Origin: Tenodera sinensis
Taxonomy: Eukaryota; Arthropoda; Insecta; Mantodea; Mantidae
Reading direction: 5' to 3'
Assembly (NCBI GenBank): GCA_030765045.1
Contig: CM060972.1
Span: 55,504,971 to 55,568,970, forward strand
Length of the DNA stretch: 64,000 nt
In this document: positions 21,531-32,329 of the stretch, in pieces
How positions within the stretch are numbered: position 1 is the stretch's first letter
How the letters are laid out: the number at the start of each line of letters is the position of its first letter
The notes under the pieces: model-generated
Databases searched by the model: none
What the model was told of the DNA's origin: nothing
What the model saw: the letters and a program-made list of their open reading frames with translations, nothing else
Position numbers and translations under genes: made by a program

Positions 21531-24419
21531 ATGGCTGACTGTCCTAAAACTCGTCACCGATTTACCACTAGAACAGAACCTGGAATGGATACAATGGGGA
21601 GAGTGAAATCCCGAATTCAGCTTGATGAGAATCTGATTAAAACTGGTTCAGAACAAAGCTCGTTCTTACATCGGTATGTACATATACTCAAATGTTTGAT
21701 GTGTTTCTTCTTAATCATTCTTCGATGTATGTTTTGGAGCTTTATGTGTAGCACCGGAGCAGTTGCAGCGTTTATTGGTTACCCATGCCAAATTAATAAA
21801 GTTAGAGCACATGAGCTAAATGAAAGTTATTTGGAAGAAGAAGCTTGTGGTGGTTCTTATTCTTCAAGAGATACGCCACAAATACATCCAAAAGTCTGTA
21901 AAGTGAAGGAACCACTACAGGACTGTAGTAAATTGGAGTCATCAAGCTCAGCATGTCTTAATGATTCTGATACAACTGAATCTTTATGCCTAAACATCAC
22001 CTCCAGAGATGCTAATAGTATACTTCTTCCTGCAAATTTAAATGAAAGTCATAAATACCAAGAGAGGGAAGTTCAGTATTCTCTTCACCAAAGTAGCATT
22101 TTCGGCTCTAAGAAACACAATGCCGAAATTGAACATGCGTCCGAAGTAGCGCAAACAGGGCTGGGAAATACCTCGAATACTCCTTCCACCAATATCTATG
22201 GCCAAGAAACAGATTTAAAACACCAATTTTATATAGCCAGCACATCAACATACAAAAATGAAGGGGATAACAAACATGGCGTTCATCATATTGAAGGTGG
22301 TAAAGAGAACCTGTTGGGTCTAGACAGTCTTTCTAATACAGACAGTGATTGCATAGGCAACGCATCACTTGGATTACTAAAAGACTGCAGTAACTTAGAG
22401 TCAGGCAGCTCAACATGTCTTACCGATTCCGACACAACTGAAACTTTATACTTAAGCAACACCACCAGAAATTCTAATAGTGTAGTTCTTCCTGCAAATT
22501 CAAGTGCAAGTCATACATACTTGAAGACACAAGGGAGCGAAGTTCAACATTCACTTCGCCAAAGTAGCTCTACCGGCTCTGTGAAACATAATGCTGAAAT
22601 TAAGCATGTTTCCAAGGTAGGGCAAACAGGACTGGGAAATGCTCCAAAGACTCCTTCCACCAAGGTATATGGCAAGGAAACAGATTCAGAACATAAATTT
22701 TCTATAGCCGCCACGTCAACACACAAAAACAAAGCGGAGATCAAACATGACCTTCGTCATACTGAAGGCAGTAAAGATAAACTGTCGGGTCCAGACAGCT
22801 CTCCTAGTGCAGACAGTGGCTGCACAGACAACGCATCACTTGAACCCCCAAAAGACTGTAGCAACTTGGAGTCAGGAAGTTTGACATGTCGTACCTACTC
22901 CGACACAACTGAACCTTTATGCTTAAACAGCACCACTAGAGATTCTAATAGTCTAGTTCTTCTTGCAAGTTCAAACGCAAGTCATAAATACTTCAAGACA
23001 CAGGAGAGCCAAATTCAAGATTCACTTGACCAAAATAGCACAAATAGCCCTGTGAAGCATAATACTGAAACTAAGCATGTGCCCAAAATTGGACAAATAG
23101 GACTGGTAAATACCTCGAACATTCCTATCAGCAAGGTCCATCGCGAGGAAACAGATTCAAAACGGCAATTTTCCATAGCCAGCACGTCAACATACGAAAA
23201 GGAAACAGACAGCAAACATGGCGTTCATCATACTGAAGGCAGTAAAGAGAAGCTTTTGGGTCTAGACTGTCTTCCTAATACAGATAGTGGCTACATAGGC
23301 AATGCCTCATTTGAAACGGACCACACCTTTTATTGGCAGGAGCCAGATGATTCTATAGCTCTCAGAAGATCAAACAAAATGTTAAAGAATAAGCTAAATG
23401 AAATTGTCCAACCTTTTAACCTCGTGAACATAAATGAAACAGCTGAAGCGGCATCACTTTCTCAATCGGCTGATAAACTCTGCAATGTTTCCGACAACCC
23501 CATTCGAATTGATTCCGTGATGCCCTCAGAACAATATAACAGTATGCAAGAAGTTATGCAAGTAAATACTGCCTTAGGCGATAGCTTCTTGGAAAAGGAC
23601 TACTATACTGATGAATTATTATATTATGAATTTATACTTAAGAAATGTCCGCTGTCAAGGAGTGTTGCTAATCCACGTTGCCCTAAAATATTCAACGGCA
23701 CATTTTATAATCATTCGGATGGAAATATGGAGCAGTACTTAGAAAATGCTATTGCAAGTAATGTGTTTAGCGATTTATATGAAATGAACGTTGATGAAAG
23801 TACGAATCATTACTATGCAGATAAGGCACCTCCTACTTCTGAGTTTTCTCGCTTGGAAAGTACGAATATTACGTGCGATGGAATCCAATTAAAGAATGAA
23901 CGAAGCTTTTTGTGTAATCCTAAGATGATGGATGAACACAATGTTGAACTTGATGTGTCAAAAGGTATACTGGCAGAAACATATCAGATAGAAGGAGCGG
24001 AAGCCCTAGACAAGCCACAGGATTTGGTTCCTAGCTCAGAACTTGCAGAAACCCCAGAAGCTGAAAATGCAGCGGCGGCGGAGGGAGAAGATGAAGGTGG
24101 GAATGAACCCGAAAGTGAAAATCAGGGAGAAGAGGGCGGGAACGAGGGAGGCGGAAGCGGACAAAGAGGTGAAGGTGGACAGGAAGAAGGAGACGCTGGT
24201 GAAATAGCCGACTATGTAATGATAATGATGCGAGCGGCCCTTGGGCCTTCCGTAGATGAAGCGGTTTTGGATACAGTGGATGTGGTCAAACGAGTTGGCG
24301 AATTCTTTAAAGGGTCCACTCTGCAAGATGAAGGAGGGGAAGGAGAAGGCACCAGTGGAGGAGAAGGCAACAGTGGAGGAAGTACTGAGGGAGGAGAGGA
24401 TGAAGATAAATCAGCTTAA
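21531..24419 (+). CDS. orphan acidic repeat protein, paralogue 2 (962 aa)
   Basis: Paralogue of the 3251-5791 product with the same architecture. The start aligns with paralogue 1 (MADC...RHRF). The hydrophobic segment at about residues 45-75 is longer than in paralogue 1 and a better membrane-anchor candidate. Residues 129-594 form three direct repeats of 153-157 aa, each with DCS-LES-S, NSxxxxLPA/LAS, HSL-QSS, VKHN-E and a STYKNE...HxEG-KE-L-GLD-L-N-DS-GNAS block. One WQE block follows (W602). The tail is Gly/Glu-rich, with the conserved module at 894-935 (YVMIMMRAALGPS...DVVKRV). The ORF stops earlier than paralogue 1: TAA AAG TAA is followed by further in-frame acidic/Gly codons. Function unknown. 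Confidence 0.8.
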   Translation: MADCPKTRHRFTTRTEPGMDTMGRVKSRIQLDENLIKTGSEQSSFLHRYVHILKCLMCFFLIILRCMFWSFMCSTGAVAAFIGYPCQINKVRAHELNESYLEEEACGGSYSSRDTPQIHPKVCKVKEPLQDCSKLESSSSACLNDSDTTESLCLNITSRDANSILLPANLNESHKYQEREVQYSLHQSSIFGSKKHNAEIEHASEVAQTGLGNTSNTPSTNIYGQETDLKHQFYIASTSTYKNEGDNKHGVHHIEGGKENLLGLDSLSNTDSDCIGNASLGLLKDCSNLESGSSTCLTDSDTTETLYLSNTTRNSNSVVLPANSSASHTYLKTQGSEVQHSLRQSSSTGSVKHNAEIKHVSKVGQTGLGNAPKTPSTKVYGKETDSEHKFSIAATSTHKNKAEIKHDLRHTEGSKDKLSGPDSSPSADSGCTDNASLEPPKDCSNLESGSLTCRTYSDTTEPLCLNSTTRDSNSLVLLASSNASHKYFKTQESQIQDSLDQNSTNSPVKHNTETKHVPKIGQIGLVNTSNIPISKVHREETDSKRQFSIASTSTYEKETDSKHGVHHTEGSKEKLLGLDCLPNTDSGYIGNASFETDHTFYWQEPDDSIALRRSNKMLKNKLNEIVQPFNLVNINETAEAASLSQSADKLCNVSDNPIRIDSVMPSEQYNSMQEVMQVNTALGDSFLEKDYYTDELLYYEFILKKCPLSRSVANPRCPKIFNGTFYNHSDGNMEQYLENAIASNVFSDLYEMNVDESTNHYYADKAPPTSEFSRLESTNITCDGIQLKNERSFLCNPKMMDEHNVELDVSKGILAETYQIEGAEALDKPQDLVPSSELAETPEAENAAAAEGEDEGGNEPESENQGEEGGNEGGGSGQRGEGGQEEGDAGEIADYVMIMMRAALGPSVDEAVLDTVDVVKRVGEFFKGSTLQDEGGEGEGTSGGEGNSGGSTEGGEDEDKSA
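21915..23313 (+). repeat. three ~156-residue coding repeats in paralogue 2
   Basis: Units start at 21915, 22374 and 22845 (459, 471 and about 469 nt; lengths are multiples of three or nearly so). Nucleotide similarity between units is high, which suggests recent expansion. Paralogue 1 has a single equivalent unit. Confidence 0.88.
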
Positions 24420-24631
24420 AAGTAAGGCGGTACTAAAAAGGGTACAGTGGAAGCAGGTGGTGGCCAAGGAGGTGAAATAGACGGTGAGGAAAGAGGTAGT
24501 GAAGATTACAAGGCAGGAAGTGAGGAAGGTGGAGCAGAAAACGATAAGCCAAGGCGAAGAAGATGGACAGGGTGGGGGCAAAAAATCACCATCCATAGAA
24601 GACAACCAAGTTGCACATGAAAACTTTTGGT
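24420..24631 (+). pseudogene. detached C-terminal coding remnant of paralogue 2
   Basis: After two in-frame stops (24417 and 24423) the same frame continues open for about 60 codons of Gly/Glu-rich then basic sequence. One frame over, an end resembling paralogue 1 is readable (EDNQVAHENF, against EVANENLQE). The ancestral tail thus seems to have been cut by nonsense and frameshift changes. Confidence 0.6.
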
Positions 24632-25060
24632 GAATACTCTAAAGAACAGATAATTATTCCACTGTTTACATAGTCATAGAGAAGCAAGTTCACAATATTG
24701 CAGCATAGTTCTGAAATTATACTATGTTTTAGAATTGCATTATAATTCCAATTGTTTATTGAATAACAAATTCCAAAACTGCTTTTACATCAAGAAATAT
24801 ATTGATGCACCTCCACAGAAAATAGTTTATGGACTGGAGCAAAAGACGATAGGCCAAGGCGAACAAGATGGGCAAAGTGGAGAAGCAGAACCCGTAAAAG
24901 AGAACCAAGTTGCAAACTTTTGGTGAATATTCTAAAGAACAGATAATTATTCTACTATTTACATTAGCATTGCATTATAATTCCAATTGTTATTCAGTAT
25001 CATAAATAGCAAGATTGCTTGTATATCATGAAATAAACTGATGCACCTCCACACAGTGTA
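24539..25060 (+). repeat. tandem duplication of the gene's 3' end
   Basis: The block from AACGATAAGCCAAGGCGAAGAAG through the 3' UTR (about 24539-24835) recurs at about 24845-25060 (GACGATAGGCCAAGGCGAACAAG, CAAACTTTTGGTGAATATTC, GATGCACCTCCACA). The second copy carries the intact AATAAA; the first has AATATA. Confidence 0.75.
25032..25037 (+). promoter_or_regulatory. polyadenylation signal of paralogue 2
   Basis: AATAAA followed by CTGATGCACCTCC, in the same context as downstream of paralogue 1. The equivalent position in the first 3'-end copy (about 24797) reads AATATA, so this distal signal is probably the one used. Confidence 0.55.
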
Positions 25061-25639
25061 GTTTACTTTACCGTAGAACTTGTCCATAGGTTAAGTGGCT
25101 AGAAAGTTTCGATTCCCAGTACTACCCTGGCGATTCCTATGGCTTCATATTATTAGCAAAAGTATACTTCATAAAGCGACCTTGAATGCTGAAACATCTA
25201 TTACTCTTTTTAAGCTATAAACAAGAATCTATGACTAACTAAAGACTTAAATGCCCAACAGGAACTAGTGTACTAATTTGCATGCGAATAACTAAGAGTA
25301 CTATAGTAAAATATAAAGAGGAACCTAATAGTTTTTGTTTGAATGCACAGTGTGAGCCATATAAAACTGAACCACTTTAATGGGTCACAATTTTGAGCCA
25401 ATAATAGGACTCATATGCAACTATATAACATAAGTAAAATTGGGAGATGCCATTGTTCACTGTTCCTGACATCCAACGCCACCAATTCATATTTACACTC
25501 ATTCACCATACTCTGTTACGTTCTACAAAGAATATTCTCCACAATATTGGTTATTTTGTTACTAATGGATTCACGGAGTTAGCAGTTGTCCAAGGTCTAT
25601 TCTTTACACTCATAAGAAGAACTCCGGTGATGTTAGTGT

Positions 25640-25859
25640 TATAGTAGGGTAATAGTATGAATTCAAATATTGGTAATGGGAACATAATTGTTATAGCAGA
25701 GTAGAATAATAGTCTGAATTCATATATTGGTAATGGAAATATAATTGTTATAGAAGAGTAGAATAAGAGTATGAATTCATATATTGGTAATGGAAATATA
25801 ATTGTTATAGAAGAGTAGAATAATAGTATGAATTCATATATTGGTAATGGAAATATTAT
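25640..25859 (+). repeat. 57-bp tandem repeat, about 3.7 units
   Basis: Unit starts at 25651, 25708, 25765 and 25822, each with a TAGTATGAATTCATATATTGG core and GTTATAGAAGAGTAGAAT. The last unit is incomplete. Confidence 0.9.
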
Positions 25860-26339
25860 GTGAGAAATAGTTTTAAGCAGACGTATTCTACATAAGTTGG
25901 AAAGAAACAGTTGCTATCTGACACTGGTATATGTGACTGTCTGGAAGTTGACCTTCAACCCCAAGGGGGACACGAGGAAGGGTGTAGCATTCCCAGACGC
26001 CTGTCACATAACAGTTTATGGTTATTAGGGATAGTGTGCTTACCCAGAGAATATTGTGGAACGATATATAAACCTTAGTCACCATGGAAGGGATGTCTTT
26101 TGACCCGCCATTGTCAACGAGTCCACATCGGATGGTGTAACCACTACCCATATTCCTTTAAGCTTGTTCCGTACTGTTTGTAAATAAATCCCTTAACACC
26201 AATTGTTGTGTGATTTCGAACGGAATATCCAGGAAACCACCTATTTGTTCCGCTCGGCACTCAACCAGACAATCCCATCAAACCTCACCTACTGGCAGGT
26301 GCCAGGTGCGAGAAGGATACAACATTAGGTCAGTTGATC

Positions 26340-26922
26340 TTGGGGCCACAGACGTGGTTACAAGTTGCATGGGGGAGTTAGATGTATGTCAGTTGCTCCA
26401 TCTTACTGGAAATAATACTCTATGAACTCGATATCATCAAGTTGTTCCACAAATGTATTGAAGATGCTGGCATAAACTGCAGTGTCTACAGTCGTATCCA
26501 AGAAAATGGGGCCAACAATCCTGGAAGCTGACACCGCGCACCATAATCCTTTTCATCATGCAGTGATGCTTCGTAGATGATGTGGGTGTTTACAGCAGCC
26601 CAGTATTTGCTGCTTTAAGAGTTAATGTAGCCTGCTAGATGAAACCATGCCTCATCTGCAAGCCATGTTTATGGAGAGAATGCCCGGACATGGAATAAGG
26701 AAACCCTGAAAGCATCGAAAATATCGCATTCATTTTTGCATGATCTGGTTCTTTCATTCATTATCAACAAATCCTGCACACAATGGTGGTCTGTTCTCCA
26801 CTCTCACTAATGGATACACCAATTATCTCAAGCTTTCTTGAAATATCGCACACACTGAATTCCCTTCGAAATTTCCGTTGCGTTGTTATCTATGAATTTG
26901 TCTTCTGTAAAGTCTTTACAAA

Positions 26923-26961
<39 letters not shown>

Positions 26962-26965
26962 TGCC
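26340..26965 (-). pseudogene. Tc1/mariner-superfamily transposase remnant
   Basis: The minus-strand conceptual translation contains DEAWFHLAGYINS, a KYWAAVNTH-like stretch, EASLHDEK and a LAPFSW segment, typical of insect mariner-type transposases around the second catalytic Asp. Several stops and frameshifts break it, and a 36-nt A tract lies at 26923-26958. It is not functional. Confidence 0.6.
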
Positions 26966-26969
26966 CTCG

Positions 26970-28039
26970 AAATAAGTACTCTACTCTCCTATATTGTCAA
27001 CAGTGCTCGTAATTGCCATAAAAATCAACAAAATAGGGAACAGTGGACAGTAATACTCATTGTCCCGGAGACACCAAGTTCATTGAAACAAATTTCAAAT
27101 TTCTGCGACCTTTCAGGGAGGAATTATGGTCCCTTCCACTCTGCGCGTGGCTACTCTTAACCGCTTAGCTACCATGGCAACATTCTAATACGATATTAAA
27201 CCCATTCACATTTTCTCGGTAAACCACAAGGGATATCAAATACAGGATCGTATACCCAATAGCAAGTTACAATAAAATTCGTAGAGGCTTTTATTATATT
27301 CGCATTTTGCCGGTAGACCAAAAGACAATCTCAAGTTCAAGACAACATACTCCAATGACGAGATACAATTCGTCCCAGGCTTTAAGCTTTTTATTATAAT
27401 TGAAGTTCAGGAATATGAGCAGCTACACTTAGAACGGAAGATCCTTGGTTCAAGTCTTACGTATGGTATTGAATTCTTCAGTTCTGATTCTACTTTTCAT
27501 AGATTACCTACACACGGTTTGCATGTGTTAGAACTATCAATTGTAATTGATTGACCTTGTACACATAAACAAAGGATTTCGTACCAAGCATTCCTTCGCT
27601 TTCCCGTGCCAGAAAGTAGCTCCTTGTATTGGCGATGCACACTTGATCTTGCTTTAGTATTATATAAACATTGCTGTCTGCATTTTAAACCTGAGCTACG
27701 TTATCTAAAGACTGGCCGTTTTAAGGAACACATAGGAGTCATAGGGACCGTCCCTATGTTTTGGCAATTAAGTGTATAGGTAAGTTCAAGTTCTTAATAA
27801 AGTCTCGATGTGTTAATACTTACCAGTCCTTGGAATTCTTAAGCAGTTTGCTTCAAGTTAACTACAGTCAGATCTTTATTTCAAAGCAAAGAATGTAACA
27901 AACATTGGCGTAAATTATCTATGGGCAGGTAGACGAGAGTTTGGTGAAGGATGTCTGCGATTCCAACGAACAGTTCGATCGATAAGGGGGACTTTGTAAC
28001 CTGCGACGTCACTGAGTTAACTTCAGTTATAATTCAGTT
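26970..28039. other. no recognisable feature
   Basis: AT-rich, with no ORF of note, tRNA head or family match seen on either strand. Confidence 0.4.
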
Positions 28040-28053
28040 CATTTCGTTTCTTC

Positions 28054-28412
28054 TTATCTAATTACCCTCCCCGTATGGAGGTCTGACATATCCTAGGACT
28101 CACAAGCCTGTTCCTAGGTTCAGATGCCTGTTGGAGAACAGACGAAGCTATGGTCCGGACAGAGTGAAGTCCTGGAAGCGGGTGGTTAGCTCAGCGCCAG
28201 ATGTGAAAGTGAGGAAAAGAATGATATGTAATACAGACGATATGGATGAATCGAAAGGTGATGATGGAGCAGTTGGTGGAAGTCGGAGAAGCCGAAGAAA
28301 ATACACCAGACGCCGCTTCGTCCACCACAATTACCACATGCGGGTCCCTACATCAAGCCTGGACCGCCTTGGTGATAGGCGAGCTGTCTAATCGCTAGGC
28401 CACTGCTCCGTC
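28054..28412 (-). mobile_element. SINE family S1 with ~15-bp target duplication
   Basis: Flanked by CATTTCGTTTCTTCT (28040-28054) and CATTTCCTTTCTTCT (28413-28427), one mismatch. The tRNA-like head is at the right end (minus strand TGGCCTAGCGATTAGAC); the B box is mutated (CATCAAGCC). Confidence 0.75.
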
Positions 28413-28748
28413 CATTTCCTTTCTTCTAGCTTTAATTCTGAGACATTCCTGTGCATGATAATTACATAGTTGTGCTAACGGAATACGGTGGCTTATTTGC
28501 AGATATATCTTGAAATGGTTGTAAATTCCATGTTAAAATGGTACAGCATTCAAACGTTGCGCTTTTTATAGTATTTCAGAGGGAATTCCATGAATTTGTG
28601 AATAACTTTAAAGAACCTACACCATTCAATGTGTGTACATTATGGAGCACTTAGCTGCATTATTCTCTCATGCTGGCACAACAAGAATGTAGGATCTTAT
28701 ATACTGCATCTGCATACAGATTATACTCTGCATACAGGTTATGTGAAG

Positions 28749-28778
28749 TAATTTTTTTTTTTTTTTTTTTTTTTTTTT
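28749..28778 (+). repeat. poly(T) tract
   Basis: About 30 T, in otherwise featureless sequence (28430-29030). Confidence 0.9.
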
Positions 28779-29034
28779 ATTCTCGTATATTTTGTGGAGT
28801 TAGTTTTGTTCGTTGAAAGTGTAGACACTATAAGTAAATAAGACATCCATATTATCTGTACATAGAAACCACAACACGTTTTGATAAATAGTGTAATCAA
28901 AGACGTAGGGGGTAGATTTAAAATGAAAGTCTAGACTTTAAATAACTGAGGAAAAAGGAGAAGAAATTGTAGATTTTCTTTTCATAAGCGTCCATAACCA
29001 TATTCTTGATGTTACTCTTATTCTGAGCTATCTC

Positions 29035-29258
29035 GGGCTGGGTGGCTCAGTTGGTTAGACGCTGACCTACTGATCCCAAGGTCGCGGGTTCAAACCTGGT
29101 CCAGATCGATGGTTTTTAAGTGTGCTTAAAATGATAGTTCCATGTCAGTAGATTTACTGGCATGTAAAAGAACTCCTGCGGGATAAAATTCCAGCACACC
29201 GGCGACGCTGATATGATCTTGGCAATTGACAGTGTCGTTAAACAGTATAATTTTTAAA
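29035..29258 (+). mobile_element. SINE family S3
   Basis: tRNA-like head with A box TGGCTCAGTTGGTTAGACGC and B box GGGTTCAAACCT, then the family body (CCATGTCAGTAGATTTACTGG, CTCCTGCGGGA) and tail (TGTCGTTAAACAGTATAATTTTT). Confidence 0.8.
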
Positions 29259-29299
29259 TTCTTTCCTTATCTATCCTCCTGTTCTATTCCTCTGTGTAG

Positions 29300-29510
29300 C
29301 ACTCAAAAACCTTTTAATTTCTCAAAAAGCTTCTGACGATTTTTATTAAAATGGGTACCATATGTTTAAGCTATTTACACGAGACTAAATATTTGTAATT
29401 TTCTGGAAATAGCCCGTGAAGTAGTGTGGAAATAATTTTATATAACTGGTAAACCCAAAGAGTGAATCAAAGACATTGCACACCACACTTCAGAGATATT
29501 TTTTTGTTTC
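29300..29510 (-). mobile_element. element A internal fragment
   Basis: Matches the middle of the family (ACGATTTTTATTAAAATGGG, ACTGGTAAACCCAAAGAG, TTCAGAGATATTTTT). It directly precedes a second, more complete copy. Confidence 0.55.
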
Positions 29511-29535
29511 ATTTTTTAACCTCTGGTCATTTTTA

Positions 29536-29647
29536 GTTTCTCTGCTACGTACAGTAAATAAGAGCATTGTATTTGATACGAGATCTCATGGGAAAAATGT
29601 GTTTTGAGATCACCTGATTAAAAAAAAAAGCATTTTTAGAAAAATAC

Positions 29648-29682
<35 letters not shown>

Positions 29683-31115
29683 TGCGCGCGCGCGTTTGTT
29701 TGTGTCTATCGACAAAACTCAAAAACGAAAAGTAGTTCGAAACCTAAGTTGGTATTTGAGTTTGATATGTTTCAAGGATGCGGCACGAATATTTTCAAGA
29801 AAATTCCTCCATCCTAAGCTACCTTTTACACGGAAATTTTTTCCAAAATTTTGATTTTATAAAAAGATGGCTCTAACGATTTTGATTAAAATGTAACATA
29901 TTTTGATATTTTAATACATTATTGTAATGTATATTTTGAACTTTCTCGCAATGGCCGATGTAGTTCTGTTTACTCTTGATGACTTTTGCATAACTGGCAA
30001 ACCGTAAGAGATACACCAAATCTTACTGTACAAAAATGTAGATCTCATTATAACATGCAATTTCTGTCCAAATTAATATTTTTTTAGTGAACCATTTGAG
30101 AGATATGCACTGTTATTTGTCAGTTTTGCAGTACTTGTACTTTTCCCAAATAGAAGGTGTTATTCACTGTTTTATCTCTTGGCCGTGTAAAGAGAAAGAA
30201 ATTTCAAAGCCTGCATATAGTGACCAGGTTTAAAACATTTAACTATTGCTCAAAGCCTACTGTATTCCCGTATTCCTTGTATCTACAAGAAAATTACCAG
30301 GTAATTTATACAAATGTGTGTCTCCACTAACATGAATAAGATATAGGAATAACAGCTTGTAAGAATGGTTATATAGGGTGGCCCAAAATTAGACCGACAA
30401 ACTTTGGAAACTAATAGATAACCTTATCTTAAACACTTTTTGTTAAGGAAAGTTTTTTTGCTGCGGTGCTTTGTTTAAGCACTATATAAGTTAATGACAT
30501 AGATTACTGCCTCTCACCCAGTTTAAGTATTTACGAAAGTAAAGTATTAGTATTGCATTTATCTTCGTAAGGCACACAATCTTAATTCAAGAAACAAGCA
30601 CAGAACACAAACAAAGCACAAACATCTTATTGTTAACAGTTACTCACAGCTTGACTTATCAAAATTAGACCGACAAACTTTTAAACCAGAGAAATGGCTG
30701 CAGTCTTTGCGAGAATGTGGCACGTCGATGCACTCTTTGTGTTAATCGCAATGGGCGTGCGTTCCAACATTTACTTTGAATAGTAAAGGTGCGATTAACT
30801 GTAAAAAACTAGAAGTTTGTGTTTTGCTGATGTGTTCTGTGTTTGTTTCTTGGATTAAGATTGTGTGCCATACTAAGATACATGCAATACTAATTTGCAT
30901 TGTTGATTTTGCCGTAAATACTTAAACTGGGTGCGAGGCAGTAATCTGTGACATTAACTCTACTGGTACTTAAACGGAGTACCGCAGCAAGAAAAGATTT
31001 GTTAACAAAAAGTGTTTAAAATAATGTTATCAGCTACCAAAGTTTGTCGGTCTAATTTTGGGACACTGTATAGTACAAGAGTAGAGAAAGTCATGCAACT
31101 GCAATACAGATTTTT
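29536..31115 (-). mobile_element. element A copy interrupted by a Tc1-like foldback
   Basis: Minus orientation from the worn right end (TTTCTCTGCTACG) through a TG/CG run (29650-29694) to AGAGTAGAGAAAGTCATGCAACTGC. The insertion at 30372-31070 sits in the left-end region. Confidence 0.8.
30372..31070. mobile_element. Tc1/mariner-type foldback MITE (699 bp) with TA duplication
   Basis: Both termini carry CCCAAAATTAGACCGACAAACTTTGG in inverted orientation, and the arms remain similar for roughly 250 bp (for example AAACACTTTTTG and AGTAATCT...GACATTAA). Host element A copies read GGTTAGTAC at this site; here it reads GGTTA-element-TAGTAC, giving a TA duplication. A third copy of the end motif lies at 30661-30682. 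No transposase. Confidence 0.85.
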
Positions 31116-31167
31116 AACAATAGTATAGCTATTCAGTTTTTTCTTCCAATGACATTGGACCATTGGT

Positions 31168-31372
31168 TCGACTTGTCGATTCGCGTGCTTCAGTTGGTTA
31201 AGTGCTAACTACTGATCACAGGGTCTTGGGTTCAAACTAGCCCCAGACGGATATTTTTTACGACAGTCCCATCTAGGTAGAATTATCGGCATTTAAAAGA
31301 ACTTTCAGCACACTGGTGGCGCTGATATGATTCTGGCGATTGGCATTATTAAAAAATAAAATATGTCTTTTC
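31168..31372 (+). mobile_element. SINE family S3, diverged copy
   Basis: Head TTCAGTTGGTTAAGTGCTAAC, B box GGGTTCAAACTAG, body with GGCGCTGATATGATTCTGGCG. Confidence 0.75.
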
Positions 31373-31439
31373 AATACCGATTCGCTTTTCTCTAAGCTTT
31401 CTGTACCTGAAAAATGTGTACTGACCCTATTTTTGCAAA

Positions 31440-31600
31440 GGTTTGTCTCTTATAGAAGTAGATAAAGTATTTCGGTGTGTTACATTCAGATAACATTCTC
31501 TTCCTGCTATCGTTTAGTTACATAGTATACCTTTCATAAACCACTCTTACGAAAACTTATTTTTCGGCCACATATATTTCCAGGAAGTTTAAGGTAGACA
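31440..31600 (+). mobile_element. element A left-end fragment, diverged
   Basis: Shares GTGTGTTACATTCAGATAACATTCTC and TAAACCACTCTTACGAAAACTTATT with family left ends. It fades before the next SINE. Confidence 0.4.
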
Positions 31601-31694
31601 TTTTATTTTTATTTAAATCTCCTAAATATTTTATTTTAATTAAATCAATTTGAACCAAATTTTGCGAAAATCAGTGTTAGTGCTACAGAGACAA

Positions 31695-32084
31695 CATTAA
31701 AATTCTTCTTCTTTACCTGATTACCCTCCCCGTATTCAGAACTCTCAACCCCTAGGTCCTACAAGCCAATGCCTAGGGTCAGACAGCTGCCGGGAGCAGA
31801 CGAACCTACGGACAGGACAGAGTGAAGACCTGGAAGCGGGAGGTTAGCCAAGAGCCAGGTTTGACAGTGAGGAAGAGGATGATATGAAATGCAGGCGAAA
31901 TCGATGGATGAAAAGGGGATGATGGAGGAATTGGTGGAATGAGTGACGGAGGAAACCAGTGAACCCGGAGGAAACCCACCCAGACGCCGCTTCGTCCACC
32001 ACAAATACCACATCCTTGGGACCGAACCCGGGGCCGCCTAGGCGGTAGACGAACGTTCTAACCACTCGGTCATGGTGCCGCCAG
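31695..32084 (-). mobile_element. SINE family S1 with 8-bp target duplication
   Basis: Flanked by AGAGACAA at 31687-31694 and 32085-32092. Minus-strand head with A-box-like TGACCGAGTGGTTAGAAC and B box GGTTCGGTCCC. The body is complete. Confidence 0.8.
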
Positions 32085-32167
32085 AGAGACAAAATTCACT
32101 GATGAAGTAATGTTACTTGCCAATTCTATCAGCTCCCGTATATGCGTCCCAAGCGTGGCGTATTGGT

Positions 32168-32325
32168 GACGTATGGGTCTGTTGGCAGTAGAACCAGGTT
32201 TAACCTTAAAGTAGCCAGCAGTCTTCGTGGCCACGCAATCGTCTTTTAAATCCCCTCAGCACGCCGCGACAAACTCACGAAGGTTATTCGCTACTTCAAG
32301 GTTAAACCTGACAGACGTATGTCCC
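32168..32325. repeat. small inverted repeat (MITE-like)
   Basis: AGGTTTAACCTTAAAGTAGC at 32196-32215 pairs with GCTACTTCAAGGTTAAACCT at 32290-32309 (19 of 20). Outer sequence on both sides also looks inverted (GACGTATGGGTCTGT and ACAGACGTATGTC). Confidence 0.55.
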
Positions 32326-32329
32326 GTTG

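Larger units (their letters stand above)
21399..25055 (+). other. predicted large terminal exon of paralogue 2
   Basis: The acceptor TTTAATTTTTCTAG ends at 21398. The leader aligns with that of paralogue 1 (ATCGTTAGCGTCC, GAGATTCAAAGAAG). The exon probably reaches the polyadenylation signal at 25032-25037. Confidence 0.55.
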
